From the NCBI GenBank assembly GCA_944548615.1, contig OX155979.1, positions 15,271,886 through 15,335,885 of the forward strand: DNA of 64,000 nt, in the 5' to 3' direction. Source of the stretch: Micropterix aruncella (Eukaryota > Arthropoda > Insecta > Lepidoptera > Micropterigidae). The position numbers and the translations under genes are program-made. Under the pieces are notes generated by a model that had not been told where the DNA came from, did not search any database, and was given only the letters and a program-made list of their open reading frames with translations. This document shows positions 10,201 through 25,200 of this stretch, in pieces (the first letter of the stretch is position 1; the number at the start of each line of letters is the position of its first letter).

Positions 10201-13200
10201 TAATAGATTTTTTTATGGAAGAAAATTGTGTTGGTCGCTATAAATAAGCAAGATATAGGCTTTCAAAGTTTAAGTTTTATATGTAAACAAACAGGCCAAA
10301 ATAAAAATATAAATAATTCACCACGCTGATTCCGAATCTTCCATAATCTTTATTCGATCTCAATAAATAAGCGAGATATAGGCGTTCAAAATGTTCATTG
10401 CAATGCCAAGAAAGTTGCGGCCATTTTGTTTGTACGTACCGTGACGGACCCATTCGAGTATATCGTAATATCGATAACAATTACCGATATTACAGAAATT
10501 ATGTCAATTTGCAGTTTTTAGATTGAACGAAATATTTTCAAAAAAAACGATCGAAAAAAACATATTTTCGCAAAACTTTAAAAAAAGCGCACTATTTTTT
10601 ATGTTTTTTCAATGACTTTGCATATTGATGACAGAAGATATCCTGAAATGTCGTTTCTTTCAGGTTACCTTTAGTCATCAATACACAAAGTCATTTCGTA
10701 AAAACTTCGAAAATTGTCCAATCGTTTTAGATGATCGCTAACACACCGTAATATTATCAGCGCGGCGCGGCCTGCGGCAGGCAAAAATTTTTTTTCGAAT
10801 TTCGCGCAAAATTCAAAAAAAACTTTTTGTCTGCGGTGTTAATTTGATATTGAAGAAATTTCGTTTGTTTCAGGTTATCTTTTGTCATCATCCCCAAAGT
10901 CATTTTGTAAAAACCTCGAAAAAAACCGAATTATCGCTAACACATTTCCGAATTTCGCGCGAAATTCGAAAAAACTATTTGCTTACGGTGATATTCTCAT
11001 ATTTGAGAATTTTCTATTGTTTCAGGATACCTTTTGTTGTCAAAACGCAGTTATCTCGAAAATTGTCTAATTTTTTCAAATATCGCAGGCATGTTCTTTC
11101 TAGAGCATGCCATCATTTTTGTAATATCGCGAATTGCTATCGATATTAGAGAACTCGCGATATATCGACTAATTTCGACGCTACTCTTGAAACAATATGG
11201 TCGATTTTTTGGCGTTTAGTATGCAAACTTTAAATGACTATATCTCGCTTATTTATTGAGAGCGACAAAATATTATTGCAGATTCGGAATCTGCGTGGTG
11301 AATATAGTCACCCCTTGCACAGCTAGACACATTCTAGCTGGCTGCAAGGTGGCCTTAGATCAAGGACGGTACACTTACCGCCATGACAAAGTTCTCGCTG
11401 TTATTCGCGAGGTAATTAGTCTCTCAGTGGCTCGTGCCAACAAGGGTTTGACAGTATCCTCCAAACCCCCAATACAGTTTGTGCGGGATGGCTCTAAAGG
11501 CAAAAAACATTTAACTACAAAACCTTTCTCAATAATCGAGAAAGCTACAGATTGGATTCTGGAGGTTGATTCGGTCTCTAAGCAGTATAAATTCCCTGAA
11601 AGTCTCGGATGCACAGCCCTCCGTCCAGATATAACTCTTTACTCTCTATCTCGGAAGGTGGCTCTTATTGTAGAATTAACTGTTCCATGGGAATCAAATA
11701 TCCCAAAAGACCACGAGTACAAATTAAATAAATACCATGATCTCGCAAATGCCGTAACCCGGAATGGCTTCACTGTTCACCTTCACGCGGTGGAAGTTGG
11801 CGCTCGTGGCCTGCCAGCTAAATCTCTATTTCACCTCTTTAAAGATCTTGGCCTTTCCAGAAAAATAATCAACTCTTTCTTAGAAAAATTATCTAAAACT
11901 GCGATTTGTGCATCTCAAATTCTATGGCTTCGAAGGGGGAGTGAATGGGTGGCAAGGTGAACGCTCACATGTGGCAAGACAGCTGTCCTAAACCTACCAC
12001 AGCCGGTTCGTAAGTCCGGAATCCACTGCTCACCCCCCAGAAGTGTAAAAAATAGTATTATGATGGGCCCGACTCCGGTCGGTGAATTCCATGGCAGCTC
12101 CGTTTGTATTTATTTATCGGTGACGTTTAAAAATCAACAATCCAGGAGAGATTCCTATACTGCAGTTATACCGTAAATGTGTTGATTCCTTACTGAATTC
12201 AAGAAGCAGTGCCTAACTATTCTTATCAGAACATTTCCGGTATTTCCAGCTGTTGAATTAATCCAGAGGGACGCAAGGATGTAAGCCTTAGTTTCACCGA
12301 CTACATAGTTTGAAGAAAAATAAACAATACATTCTTTATTCATTTCATTTATTTCAAACAAGCAACGGAAATACGCAAAATGGCCATTCTACGGCTTTCC
12401 GTGCGAGTGCGAAATTTTATGGCTTCGAAGGGGGGAGTAAATGGGTGGTAAGGTGAACGCTCACATATGGCAAGACAGCTGTCATACACCTACCACAGCC
12501 GTTCGTTAGTCCGAAATCCACCGTATTCCATCCCATAAAAAAAATTGTTTTATGATGGGCCCGAGTTTGGTCGGTGAATTCCATGGCAGCTCCGTTTGTA
12601 TTTTATTTATTTAAATAAATATTTGGCATTGGGGTTTTCGTGTAATTACCCGTATTTAAGTAGATTTCAAACTTCAGAACTCCAAAACGGCTCATAATCT
12701 ATACTAATATTATAAAGAGGTAAAGTTTGTGACGTTGTAGGAAGTAATCTCTGGATCTACTGAACCGATTTTGAAAATTCTTTTACCAATAGAAAGCCAC
12801 GTTATTTGTGAGTGTCATAGGCTATATATTAATCCGAAAAATGAAAAGACTTTTCCGTGGTAGTCGGATTTGCAAAGTAAGTCGGAGAATAAGCGGTCGA
12901 ACGAAAACGTTTCTAACTAACGCTGCCTTAACGATAAGAGATATATGATAAGTTCTAGAGAAAAGTTGTAGAGCTTGATAATGCCTACAAAAAAGTCAGC
13001 GACAGCATATGTTTAACTTTTATATTTATGTCACAAAAAGTAGTATTTTATATTAAAAAAATAATTTAAATCGTTAGGTCATGTTTATTGGTCATATTGT
13101 CAACAATTATGAATTCATATCAAAATAAGTAAATTTATCGTCTCAAGTGTTTAAAACAAAAGACTTTTCGCTTTTACTGCATATAATTTCCCTTTTACTG

Positions 13201-16200
13201 CATAAATAATTAAAGAGATAATACGCTCACAAATAAGACACTCACAAGAAGACAATCACAAATAACGGTAATATAATCAAATTGGCATGCAAATACATAC
13301 ATATGCAGTAAAAATATAACCCTTCTTTTGGCAGTCAGGAAATAAATCATAGCACTCAGTACTAACCGAACCACACTCATAATTTCATCACAGGTAAAAA
13401 GTTTTACTGCCCAACGAAGTGGGCACGGGTCAGCTAGTGATAACTATTCTAGATAAATAGATCTCTCTAATGGTAAATTTGTTATTTAAGAGGTGGGCCC
13501 ATCGCCCATTGTCTTTTGTCATCCCAACAGCTTCTCATGCTCAAATAATCAGTTAAATTGATTGGCATGACCCGAACGAGGTATCAACTTTTTCTGCGAG
13601 TTGTCTATGGATTAAAGCGGTCTTTGTAATTTTCAGACTATTGGTGCAGCATACTCGGCAAAGCGTTTGACTTCCCGCGGACACGAATTTATTGTAGGCA
13701 TATGGGACACGGCTGGAAGCGAAAGGTAACTATTGTTTATTCTGGATAAGCAGCTGATGATGGGTGGATAAATTATTGCCTTCCCATGTTAGTTGAAATA
13801 ATATTACGACGAGGGGTCTCCTGGAAAGAGCAGAAATGGAAAATTGTCGCTAAATGATTTGAGTTATTATGTATTTCTATGAAAACTGAAAGTAGTCCTA
13901 CATTCCGACCTGCAAAAAAAGCTCGGCCGGTCGTTGAGTTGGGGTCGTTGAGTTGAGCATTTCAATAATATACGAGGTGGATGGCAATAAAAACTCACTT
14001 AGTATAATACTAAAATTATATAATATTTTCTGCTCGGCTTTGGATGCTATATATATGTAACACGACTTACCCTTAGGTTAGAACAATAAACTAGACTATA
14101 AATATAATTGGAAATTACTGTATTACTAGATAATAAGCTAATTTAGGTGTATTACTTTCTTAGCGTTACATTACATTTTACCTTTAATATGTTGTTGTTT
14201 AAACTGTAGGGATGCGGCTTTATGTAATAAGCTCTAAATGTTTAATTAAATAATATTAATGTATAAATAAGGAAAATATGTTGAACCCTGTCACGAATGG
14301 ATTCCATATGTTTCAAAATTAAGCGGGCGGGGTGACCATTTTCGACGGGGAATATTATGGGGGCAGTTAGAATTTTGAGTTCCCGACGAGCGCACGATGC
14401 TCGGGCAGGGCGGGCAATAAGCCCTAATACTGTAACATAGTTCCTAGGCAAAGATTGAACTAGTATTAAAGTAACCGAAAACCTGTATGTAACCGGTCAG
14501 TGGCTCAATAAACGGGCAACTCCAAAGCTGTATTTTATTGGAAATCGACATTCCGGCGCCACGAACATTTTTCAACACCGCTCAAGAAAATCCAAGATAA
14601 GCTGCAAGGTTGGCGTATATTCAATCAGACAGTCCACTTTCCCTGTCAACCTGTGCTGCGACGAATAAGTCGCGCGATAATTAACTAGTGGTTTAATACC
14701 AATGGGGGTATGATGCGAGTGAACCAGACTCAGTATACCGGAGTACTGTCTGGTATACTGTGCCCATACCATCATAGTCATCACGAAGGTGCCAATGCCG
14801 ACCTTGGCATGTCTGCACTGACTGTCATATTCCTCTGAGAAGGTGTCGCCGTTCTCGCCGTAATGGTTTGTTTATTTTCCTAGATACGAAGCTATGTCCC
14901 GAATGTACTACAGAGGAGCTCGTGCGGCCATACTATGTTACGATCCAACAAACGAAGCTAGCTGGAGACGACTCCAACAATGGGTCTTAGAATTACGCCA
15001 GTCTGAACCTGTAAGTATCAACTGACCATTTTTTTTAGCTTAATGGGGGATAATCGATTGATCAACTCTTGATCTGGTTTAATGCTAATGAATTACGTCT
15101 AAATATTACAAAATCAAAAATAATTCCTCATCGCTTATGACCTGCCAATGTTGACTATTTAAATGAATTACACGACTATTTTGAAATCGACATCACAGAA
15201 GAATTGATAGTAAATTACAATGGAATGCGCACATCCAACAATTAGCTAGTAAGCTATGTAGCTCGATATACTCTATTTAAAAAATCAGAAGTCTTTGTGG
15301 TTTTGCGGCAGCCAAATCAGTATACTTTATTTTAACTCATTAATGACTTATGGACTACTATTTTGGGGAAATGCCGCAACCAGTAAAAGAATCTTTCTTT
15401 TACAAAAGGGGGCACTGCGCAGCATATATCAGGTAACGACTAGGACCTCATGCAAAGAATATTTCAGCAAGGCAAGGGTAATGACTATGTATTCGGCGTT
15501 CATATACCAGTGTTTAATGTATGCTAGACAGCACCTCGCAGAAACTCCAATTAATGCAGACATTCACTCGCATCATACCCGCGGTAGCTCCCTTTTATGC
15601 GTACCCCGAATACGACTGGCAAAAGTACAGAAAAGCTACTTGTACCTTAGCATTAAATTCTATAATCCACTCCCTACAAAATTTAAACAGCTGTAGGACA
15701 TACAATTTAAAAAAACATAAAGGAGATGCTGATAGGCCACCCTTTCTATAATCTGGCCGAATTTGAGGGCCATGATTTTTAAAATATTGTGCCCATTTAA
15801 ATTACTTAAAAAAGGAGAGCCTTATTGTCTGATTGTTTTATATGGTCTTATATCTGTACTTTTAGTTTAACGTATATGCATTATGCATAACGTAGCTTTA
15901 ATTTGATTATTTAACATTTTACTGACAATTTGAATATTACGATGAATAATTTTACCACGTATCCTTTCAAATTACTAACTACTTGAACCCCTCTCCTCGC
16001 GGAGTAAAAACTTGCCGGTACCTTTCGAACTTGAAACCCTTTGAGCCTGAAATCGGCGTGAATCGACGGCCTTGAGAAAAACGACCATAAGTTATAAACC
16101 ACTAAACGGATCATAAAAAGAAGAACTGTAAAATGATCGCATTGACATTTGAAATATAAAACATTATAACCTTATCTCGTAAAACAATTAAGATAATACT

Positions 16201-19200
16201 GAATAAATATTACAAAGTTGCCAAACTCAAAAAACTCGCTTATTCAATCATTTCAATGTTTTTATCACAAAATACGGAACTCTATGCTAAAATTGTAAAT
16301 ACAGTTATGTTCATTATTAAATGCTTTACCAAAACTATTATTTTGTTTTGCTTATTTGCTTACAAAAATATTTAGTTATTCAGTCATAATAAGCAAGAAA
16401 AATTTGATGTATTCTCGTAAATTTCTTTTTTTAAATTTTATATTTGTGACTACTTAGGGTCTTTTTTTATATGAAATTCTTTCATAATAACTTTACCACC
16501 ACATCACACTTCTTAGAAGATTACACCAGAACTTTCAGCTTTGTCTAATATTACAGAAAAATCTAAACTTTTGAGAGTTAGCGACGGAAACTTGGTAATA
16601 AACTTTGAAGGCTCATAATACAAAAGTGGTTTGAGTTTTTCAAAAATATTGTCTCATTATATGCTTATTATATGTCCAATAACTAATTATTATACTCCAA
16701 AGAGTCACATTTCATAGAAAAACTATAGAAAATCACACTCAAAATATGGTAATACTCCCATACTAATTACAAAAACAAATTCCAATACGCGGGTCGTATT
16801 ATTAAACAACTTGTAATGAGCAAAATGCGGCTAATTCTGTGATTATTTACTATGCAAATGAAATAATAACTATTTTATCAGCGAATTAAACCAATATTAC
16901 GTCATATTTCGGTCGTTTCATAAAAATTACGAAAAAAAATACAGCCATTTTTTGCCACGCATATGTTTTGGCCGAAGCATTTTGTTTAAAAATACGTGAA
17001 AAAAAGCAAATGGACTATCTCAAATCACTAATGATCAATTATAAACTCTTTTAGAATGCAAATTACTCACGTTTCTGCAGTAAATCGGACTGAAACACTT
17101 GAAAATTTTATTAAATTAATTTAATAAAATTAATTAAAAAATGTTAAATTACAACTATAAATGTATATATTTATTACATAGCTATATTTTTTATAAAATT
17201 GGTATATTTATGTGTATATACAGGTGGTGGGTCCAAATAATTTATTTAAAAAAAACACTTCATTTCTTAAAATTGCATAAAAATATGCACATCTAGAGAC
17301 GGGCCAAATTATCGCCTAGTTAGATGTGCTATTGGCAGTAAAGGTCATGTAAGATGTGTTAAACCTCTGTAACAATTTTAAACACGCGGTTTGCGTAAAA
17401 AGAATCAAAAGCAGAAGAATTTTACCATCAAAAAAATCTAAGTCATGCCGAATGAGAGATAAGAAATTTTGAGCGCCACATGGTTTTAGAGGAAAACCAC
17501 GAAACTAAAAAAATTACTACCGTCAAACAAAAAAACAAAAATAAAGTGAGGTTATCATAAAGAAAAATCACATCTCGAGGGGTGGGTGGTGGTTTTTTCT
17601 TGCACTGAATGAGGCTTATGCGTCGGAGTGCCTGGAAATAAAAAGCAATAAAAAGACAGTTTTCACATTGATGAGTAGTTTGTTTATTCTTCTTTGTTCA
17701 GTGGTGAAGCTGTGACAGCAGGTAAAAGTGGCTGCCTTCTTCAGGTCAGCATGATGTTGAAAATTCTCAGAATCTCCGCGGTAGTGACGCTGGTGACGGT
17801 TCTCAGCACGTTTGTTGCAAATGGATAGAAATTGGGTTAAATAAAGTACCACTCCTGTGGGCAAACAGGAAAATCTCTGGTTATCTCAGGCATCATGGCG
17901 TATAACCTAGCTTCGAGTAAAATGGTTGACTCACCCCAGAAAAACACGAACTAAATTACATCATATTCTTGGCACTCCACTGACAGGTGCACTCTTCACA
18001 CCGCCGATTACGGCACTTTTTCACCTCCTTGACACAAAATCAATCTCACCTCTGTTGCCATTTTGGCATCAAGTGAACAGGGCGGAAGTGTGACGTAACT
18101 TTAGGAAGCTCACACCGCCAACATTTCAGCAAAACAACTGTTACCAACTCAAGTTAAAAAAAAAGTTTTAATATTAATAAATATACAACAAGGATTGTTA
18201 GCATATTTACCACATTTCTTAACATTGCTTTTAATATTTGCGTATTATTTTAACCGCGGGCAACGATCCGCTTCACCGGGCGCAAGAACAGCAACACTGC
18301 CTGTAAACCAACCTGAACAGAAGTTGACAGCTGTCAAACATCGCGAAAATGACAATCTTGGACTGGGATCTTGGAAAATGCGGTTTTTTATGCTTAGGTC
18401 CAATGGAGACGCCGAGAAAACATGGAAGATACATAAAAACATGCTTGAGACTTCTGGGCAACACGGAAGAACACGAAACAGGAGTGTAACCATGTTGGAA
18501 GACGAAGATTGCGCGCGATACATGTCGCGCGGCATCAAACACCAAGGAAAAGCTAAGAAACACTATATTTGTCTAGGAACCTGACGGAATACCGAAATAA
18601 TCGTGCTTAGCGTGTCTCAAGGTGTATTTCACGTTTCTGGACACTGCACGTCACGCCAAAACTTACGATTTTTGTTACAGCCTCTCCCCCTAAAAGAAAT
18701 CGGAAGGACATGACGATTTCCTCGAGTCGTCCCGATTCGCACGTGAAACAAAATAAAACAAAAATCTCACCTGAACAATAGAAACCAAAGTGAATAGCGT
18801 ACACGAAACTACCGACGAGAAGGAAAAAAAAATATATCAAACATACTACTACTTGTCCTCGTTAACTAGAGAAAAGAAAACCGTTCGGCATGGTACTGCA
18901 GAGGTCAATTATTAATTTGTCGTCGCTCTTACCAAACCGTAGAGGACTAGAAACAACAAACACCACACAAAACTCCAAAAGAAAATCTTTAACTGCAAAT
19001 TAAATTCACAACTTCAGGGAACCTGCCGGTCTCCCTGTCAAAGTCCAGGACAAAATCCTGGTGGCCTCATAACAGGACCTTAATAAATAGTCGAAGGGAA
19101 AACCTAACGACCTCACGACCCAAAAAAAAACATGTCTATGAAAGACCTCTTGGGAAACCCAAAGAAAATTGTACCTCGACAGTAAACAATGCCTAGTCGG

Positions 19201-22200
19201 TAAAATGTGTAACGTCAAATATCACCTTTCATACTGATCTCTGATATACTTCCCTTACATGCGACATTCAAACCACAGTGGTGCTATACATGATTACTAG
19301 CACAACTGACACATACAAAATGATTTCAGTGATGGTAACCACCTGGTACTACACCTTTATACATGACATTGTATTATGAAAGAAGATGGAACAAATTTTG
19401 TTTTATAAGTATGTTAACGAGGAACAAAACAAATAACTTGAATATTAAACGGAGTCCTTGGGATTTAGTTTAAAATCCTTTATGTGCCATGTGCCAATGT
19501 TCTTACCGTCTGCATTTAGCAGCTCATAAACCAACGGAGAGTGTTTCCTCACTATCTGGCATTTTTCATACCGCGGGGCAAATTTCGAAATAAAATAATT
19601 ACCCGCATTGCTCAAATAGTAGGTTTTTTTAAACACCGTATCGCCAACGGCAAATTCAGCCGGGCGGTGTTTTCGGTCATAATAGATCTTATTGTGAGCA
19701 TGCGATTGAACTAATTTCTTCCGCACGGTGTGAAAAACGCCAGGAAGTTCACTCAGATTCTGAGCGTAGGACATTCTGCTGCCGAAAATAACTTCGGCTT
19801 GGGTTTCCGGGGATTGCGTGTAAAAAGAACCTTCTAAAATCGGTTCTCGACCATGGACCAGGAAAAACGGGCTGAAACCCGTGGCTTCCGAAACAGCCGA
19901 ATTGATCGCCATCTGAATGGCAGAAAGGTGAAGGTCCCAAGAGCGGTGGTCGTCTTTAACTGATAACGCCAACGCAGTTACGACTGCACGATTCTGCCTT
20001 TCAGTGGGGTTGACCTGAGGGCAATATTTCGGGTTCAAGTAAACCTTGGGAATTCGGTACTTGGTCATTAGACCAGTGAACTCCTTACCAATAAATTATT
20101 TCCCATTGTCCGAAATGACATAATGCGGAACACCAAATTGCAGAAAGACCTTATGCTCCATAATGTGGCTAACGATTTTACTAGTAGCACGTTTTAAAGG
20201 GAATAATAAGCAATATTTGCTAAAACAACACGTGACTACTAGAATATGTATATTTCGATCTCTCGTCATCGGGTAGGGACCCAAAAGATCGACGGAGATC
20301 ATCTGAAAGGGAAAGGCACACGACTTTGGATTACCCAAATGACCCAATGGAGATGTATTCGGATGCTTGTATTGCTGGCACGTATCGCACTTAGAGACGA
20401 ATTTAACGACATCTCCATGTAAATTTGGCCAATAATAGCGCAGACATAGACGACGATGGGTTTTAAAAACCCCAAAATGCATAGCCAGATCAGAGGCATG
20501 GTTCTCTTGTATCAACTTCTCTCTTAGGGGCAACGGAACCACTAACTTCCAGTCATAACAACTGGTGAGCTGGTACTTGCTCCGCGAGTAGCGATACAAC
20601 TCACTACCCTTGACCTGGTAATTGGGATAAGCGGCAGGATTGCCGGATACCGCTTCAAACAATTCATTGTACCATGGATCGGCGACTACCGAGACAGCTG
20701 CAACAGGGAGTAAGCGCGATAGCGCGTCTGGAACCACATTTTCCACGCCTTTCTTGTGAATGATCTCAAAGTCAAAAGCTGACAAGCGGATTCCCCAGCG
20801 GGCCAATCGACCCGTTGGATTCTTTAGTGACAAGAACCACCTTAAGCTTGCGCAATCGGTAAAGATTTTGACCTTGGGACCACCCTCGAAGTAGCCACGA
20901 AAATGCTCGACAGCATTAATCACACTTAGGGCTTCCCTTTCAGTTGCAGAGTATCGCGTTTCAGCGGGTAGGAGAGTCCTGCTCGTGAAAGCGATAGGAT
21001 GGTCGACACCATCCACTGTCTGCGTCAACATGCCACCCAACCCGTACAAAGAAGCGTCGCAATGTAAGGCGAACGGCTTTGAAAAATCTGGACACGCTAA
21101 AATCGGGCTCGAAACTAAAGCCGATTTCAATTTTCTAAAAGACTCTTCCGCCTCCGGTGTCCACGCAAACGCGGGGGCACCTTTGCGGGTACTAGTCAAC
21201 CGAGATAGCGGTGCAGCAATACAAGAAAAATTCCGGATAAACCTTCTATACCATCCGGCAACTCCCAGGAAACTTTTCACCCTTTTTGGTAAAGTAGGCG
21301 TAGGAAAATCTAAAATACATTTGACCTTATCGGGGTCGGTATGTAGGCCATGAGAATCTACAACGTACCCCAGGTACTTTTAACTCATGCCGGAAAAATT
21401 GGCACTTTTTGAAATTGATGGACAAATTGGCATAAACAAGACGATCTAAAACTCTACTTAACAAAGAGATATGTTCTTCGAAGGTCGACGAGACAATTAT
21501 GATATCATCCAAATAACAAAATACTTTGTTGTTAAACGACGGGTCAAATAACTGATCCGCCAGTCTCTGCATGCACGCTGACGAGTTGCGCATTCCGAAC
21601 GGAGTCACCGTCATTTTGAAGAATCCTCGTCCAGGGACAGTGAAACTGCACTTTTCTTGCGAGGCAGGCTCTAATGGGATTTGCCAAAAGGCAGCTGATA
21701 GGTCGATAGAAGACAAATAGTTTGCATCACGCAAACTGTCCAGAATGGTAGTTATTCTCGGGAGAGGATAAGCATCCGGTTTCGTTATCGAGTTTATTTT
21801 TCTACTATCAAGACAGAACCGCAAAGTCCCATCCGCCTTGGGAACAAAAATAGTTGGATTGTTCCAACCTCCCTGGCTAGGTTTAATAACGCCCAACTCT
21901 AGCATGCGATCAACCTCCTCATTCAACAACGCAAGACGAGCGGGAGATAACGGGTAATACCTCTGTTTTATTAGTGGATGATCACCTGTGTCAATAACCT
22001 GCGAAATTAAATTTGTCCGACCTAACCCTCTAACGTTAGTAGAAATCTTTTGGAAATTTTCGATCATCTTGTTGGCTAACGACTGCTGATTCTCAGACAG
22101 GGAAGTGAAAGGATGCAACACCCTCACTTCACTGACGGAGTGCCAACTAACATCACTAGACTCCATCCGAACGTATTTCAAAATTTCTGGAGCTAAATCA

Positions 22201-25200
22201 AATTCTCGAACAAAATCCATGCCTAAAATTAGTGAAGAACCAATATCCGGTGCTACTACAGCTCGGATAACTTGACAACGATTATTGAATTTAAACGGTA
22301 AAGACATGTAACCGATCGTCCTAACCGTACTCGAATTAGCGGTACTCAAAGTCAAAGACGGAGTCTTATGCACGGTATATCCGAGCTCAATTAAATATTT
22401 ATGTGAGTCGGCACCTAAAATTGTGATACTCGATCCAGTGTCGAGTAGACCACAAACCGCTATGTCTCCTAAACATACATCTAGAAATGGACGACGGCTA
22501 TCTTTTTCGTTTTTAAATAATGTCGAGACAGAGTGCACGAATGCGCTTACTCTGTCTCGTGTTGCACGTTTTTTGAATCGACTGAGTTGGATTTGGACGG
22601 TCTCAACTCCTTTGAACATTCAGGGCAAGTTGTGACCGTGAAATTGAATCTGCCACAACGGTAGCAATACCTCGAATATCCTCCATGAGTACCACCGCGA
22701 GCACCACGTGCTGCACCGGAGCCTCCGCGAGATCCACCGACGTGTGTCGTGTTGCCTCGGGAGGAACCGCCCCTATGTGAACCACCTCGCGTGTTCGATC
22801 CTCGATAGTATTCTTGACTTCGGTGTGCGGAAGACTCCACTGCGGAAACCTGACTACACTGTGCACGCTCTTCAACAGGCATTTCCGGCACAACCGTACC
22901 GGAAAACGCATGTCCAACAGCATGCACAGCCTTCGTGGAAGAAGACTTGCCTTTGACTAGCGCTTGAGCAGCTGCATTGGATGAATTTATCCGTTGTTGG
23001 GCATTTTCGACCTTTTTTCCAAATCGCAACAATTCATCGAGAGAACGAATGTCCAACAACATGAAATGTTGTTGATAAAATGTAGTTATGTTCGAAAGGA
23101 TGATACCTAATTGCTCCTCACATGACAATGGTCTAGATAATCGACTGAAATAGCTCAACATGACAGAAACAAAATATGCATTTTCTCGTCAGGCCTTTGG
23201 ATGCGACATCTGAGGAAAGCTAAAACCTCGCTGTCATAATCCGAACTTCCAAAATCGGATCGAAGTTCCGACACTAGTTGTTTCCAGGTGCGGATGCGCG
23301 AAGCTCTGGCACGATACCAGATGAGCGCCTGCTTCTCAAACAGCTTGCACGCTGACTTAAGCAATCTGGCCTCGGGAATATTTCGCGAAAAACGATTCTC
23401 CTCCAATCTTTCCAGGAACTCAACCACACAGGAAGTGCCATCGTAAGAAAAACCCAAATTCAATGGTTTGAGGATTCGTTCGAATGCCGGGTCATAGCTC
23501 TTCTCTAAAGGGACCAGTTCAGACTCAAACTTCCGTGGATATGGAACTGAAGACGCCTCCTGTGACGGAACTGTCTTATAGAAGATTGGGATCGGCTGCG
23601 GTCGAGGAACCCCGGCACTTGACGTCGACGGCAACGGTTCACATACTGGCTGAACAACCGGAACGAATAATTGGGCTGCGGAATCCCCTTGCTCAACTGC
23701 CGTATTTTCTGGAGCAAGATTGGCCGGTGGCTCTGTCGTCGGTCTTAACAAACATGGGCTGGGCCCTCGCGCAATCTCCGAAAACTCCTCCAGGATTTTA
23801 ATTATTTCCGTAACCTCCTCTTTTAATGCGTTTAGCGGAGCATGACGTTCCGTTGGGGGTATGGCTATTCTTGCGACCCGATAAAAAAGATGCGTGACCT
23901 TGGTGCAAATACGCTTGTATAATGGCCTAGTTTTATTCTCTATGAACTGTTCCATTAACTCATGAAGACAGGTCAAACGAATGGAGCATTCGTTATATTC
24001 CTGGTCCGGATCCAAATCCGTTGTCTCAATCGACTGTGGAGGGTATTCATCCAGCAACGCAATGAACTGTCGTCGCATCGATTCGACGTATGCTACGGGA
24101 GCACCACGAATGGTGAATTCATAGTCCAATTCGGCTTTGACTAAATGCGTGGCAGCATAATATGTTAAAATGGGCGAGGCCATCTTAAAATCCTACTCCA
24201 AACTAGTATGTTGGAAGTATAAATAAAAAATATTCGTACAAGCAACTCCAAAAAATATTTCCAATTTGGAAAGCCGTACGAAAGAAAATAAATTGGCAGA
24301 GAGCGCCCGAAATAATAAATAAAGGAAAGTTTACTTGAGATTCGGGGTGAGTGGTACTTAACCCAATTCCTGTTCCAGCACTGTCGAAGTTCTGCGTTCA
24401 CCGCCGCGAAGATTCTGAAAATGCACAATTAGTGTTTAACAACCATTTACAACAAACAACCATTTTAATCGAAGATAAGATACCATATACGGTGTGCTCT
24501 TCGCACTTAACGGAAACCGTTACATAAAGAAACAAAAAGAAACGATTTAAATCGATACAAAATACAATATACGGTGTGCTCTTCGCACTTAACGGAAACC
24601 GTTACATAAAGAAACAAAAAGAAACGATTTAAATCGATACAAGATATGATGATAAACGGCGTGCTTATCGCACCTTCACGGCAACCGTAAGAAACAAAAC
24701 CGCAATTAAAATGCCGTTTTCTAAAAATTTAAGAAATTTTACGAAATAAAAAAAAAATACCACGTAGCCACAAAAGACTACATAAAACTTGCTACTTTCA
24801 TAAAAGTGTGGTATTTAAATACTACGGCACTAAACTGTCAATTCAAAAAGAAAAAAAAAACGTGTTCTTTTTTTTTTTTACCAGAAAAATCCCACACATA
24901 AGCCTACATTTAGTTCATGGTCCACGCTGGGCAGCCACTGTAACAATTTTAAACACGCGGTTTGCGTAAAAAGAATCAAAAGCAGAAGAATTTTACCATC
25001 AAAAAAATCTAAGTCATGCCGAATGAGAGATAAGAAATTTTGAGCGCCACATGGTTTTAGAGGAAAACCACGAAACTAAAAAAATTACTACCGTCAAACA
25101 AAAAAACAAAAAAACTAAAGTGAGGTTATCATAAAGAAAAATCACATCTCGAGGGGTGGGTGGTGGTATTTTCTTGCACTGAATGAGGCTTATGCGTCGG

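Noticed and set aside
11034..11219. Small frames between the arms of the foldback element
   Set aside because: AT-rich, Phe/Ile/Lys-biased translations without motifs; no transposase similarity.
18245..18563. Overlapping minus-strand frames in the LTR
   Set aside because: Several frames overlap in the same 300 bases and none has a domain; they are repeated in the other LTR only because the LTRs are nearly identical.
18697..19444. Envelope gene of an errantivirus-like element
   Set aside because: No frame with signal peptide, cleavage site or transmembrane segment is present between pol and the LTR.
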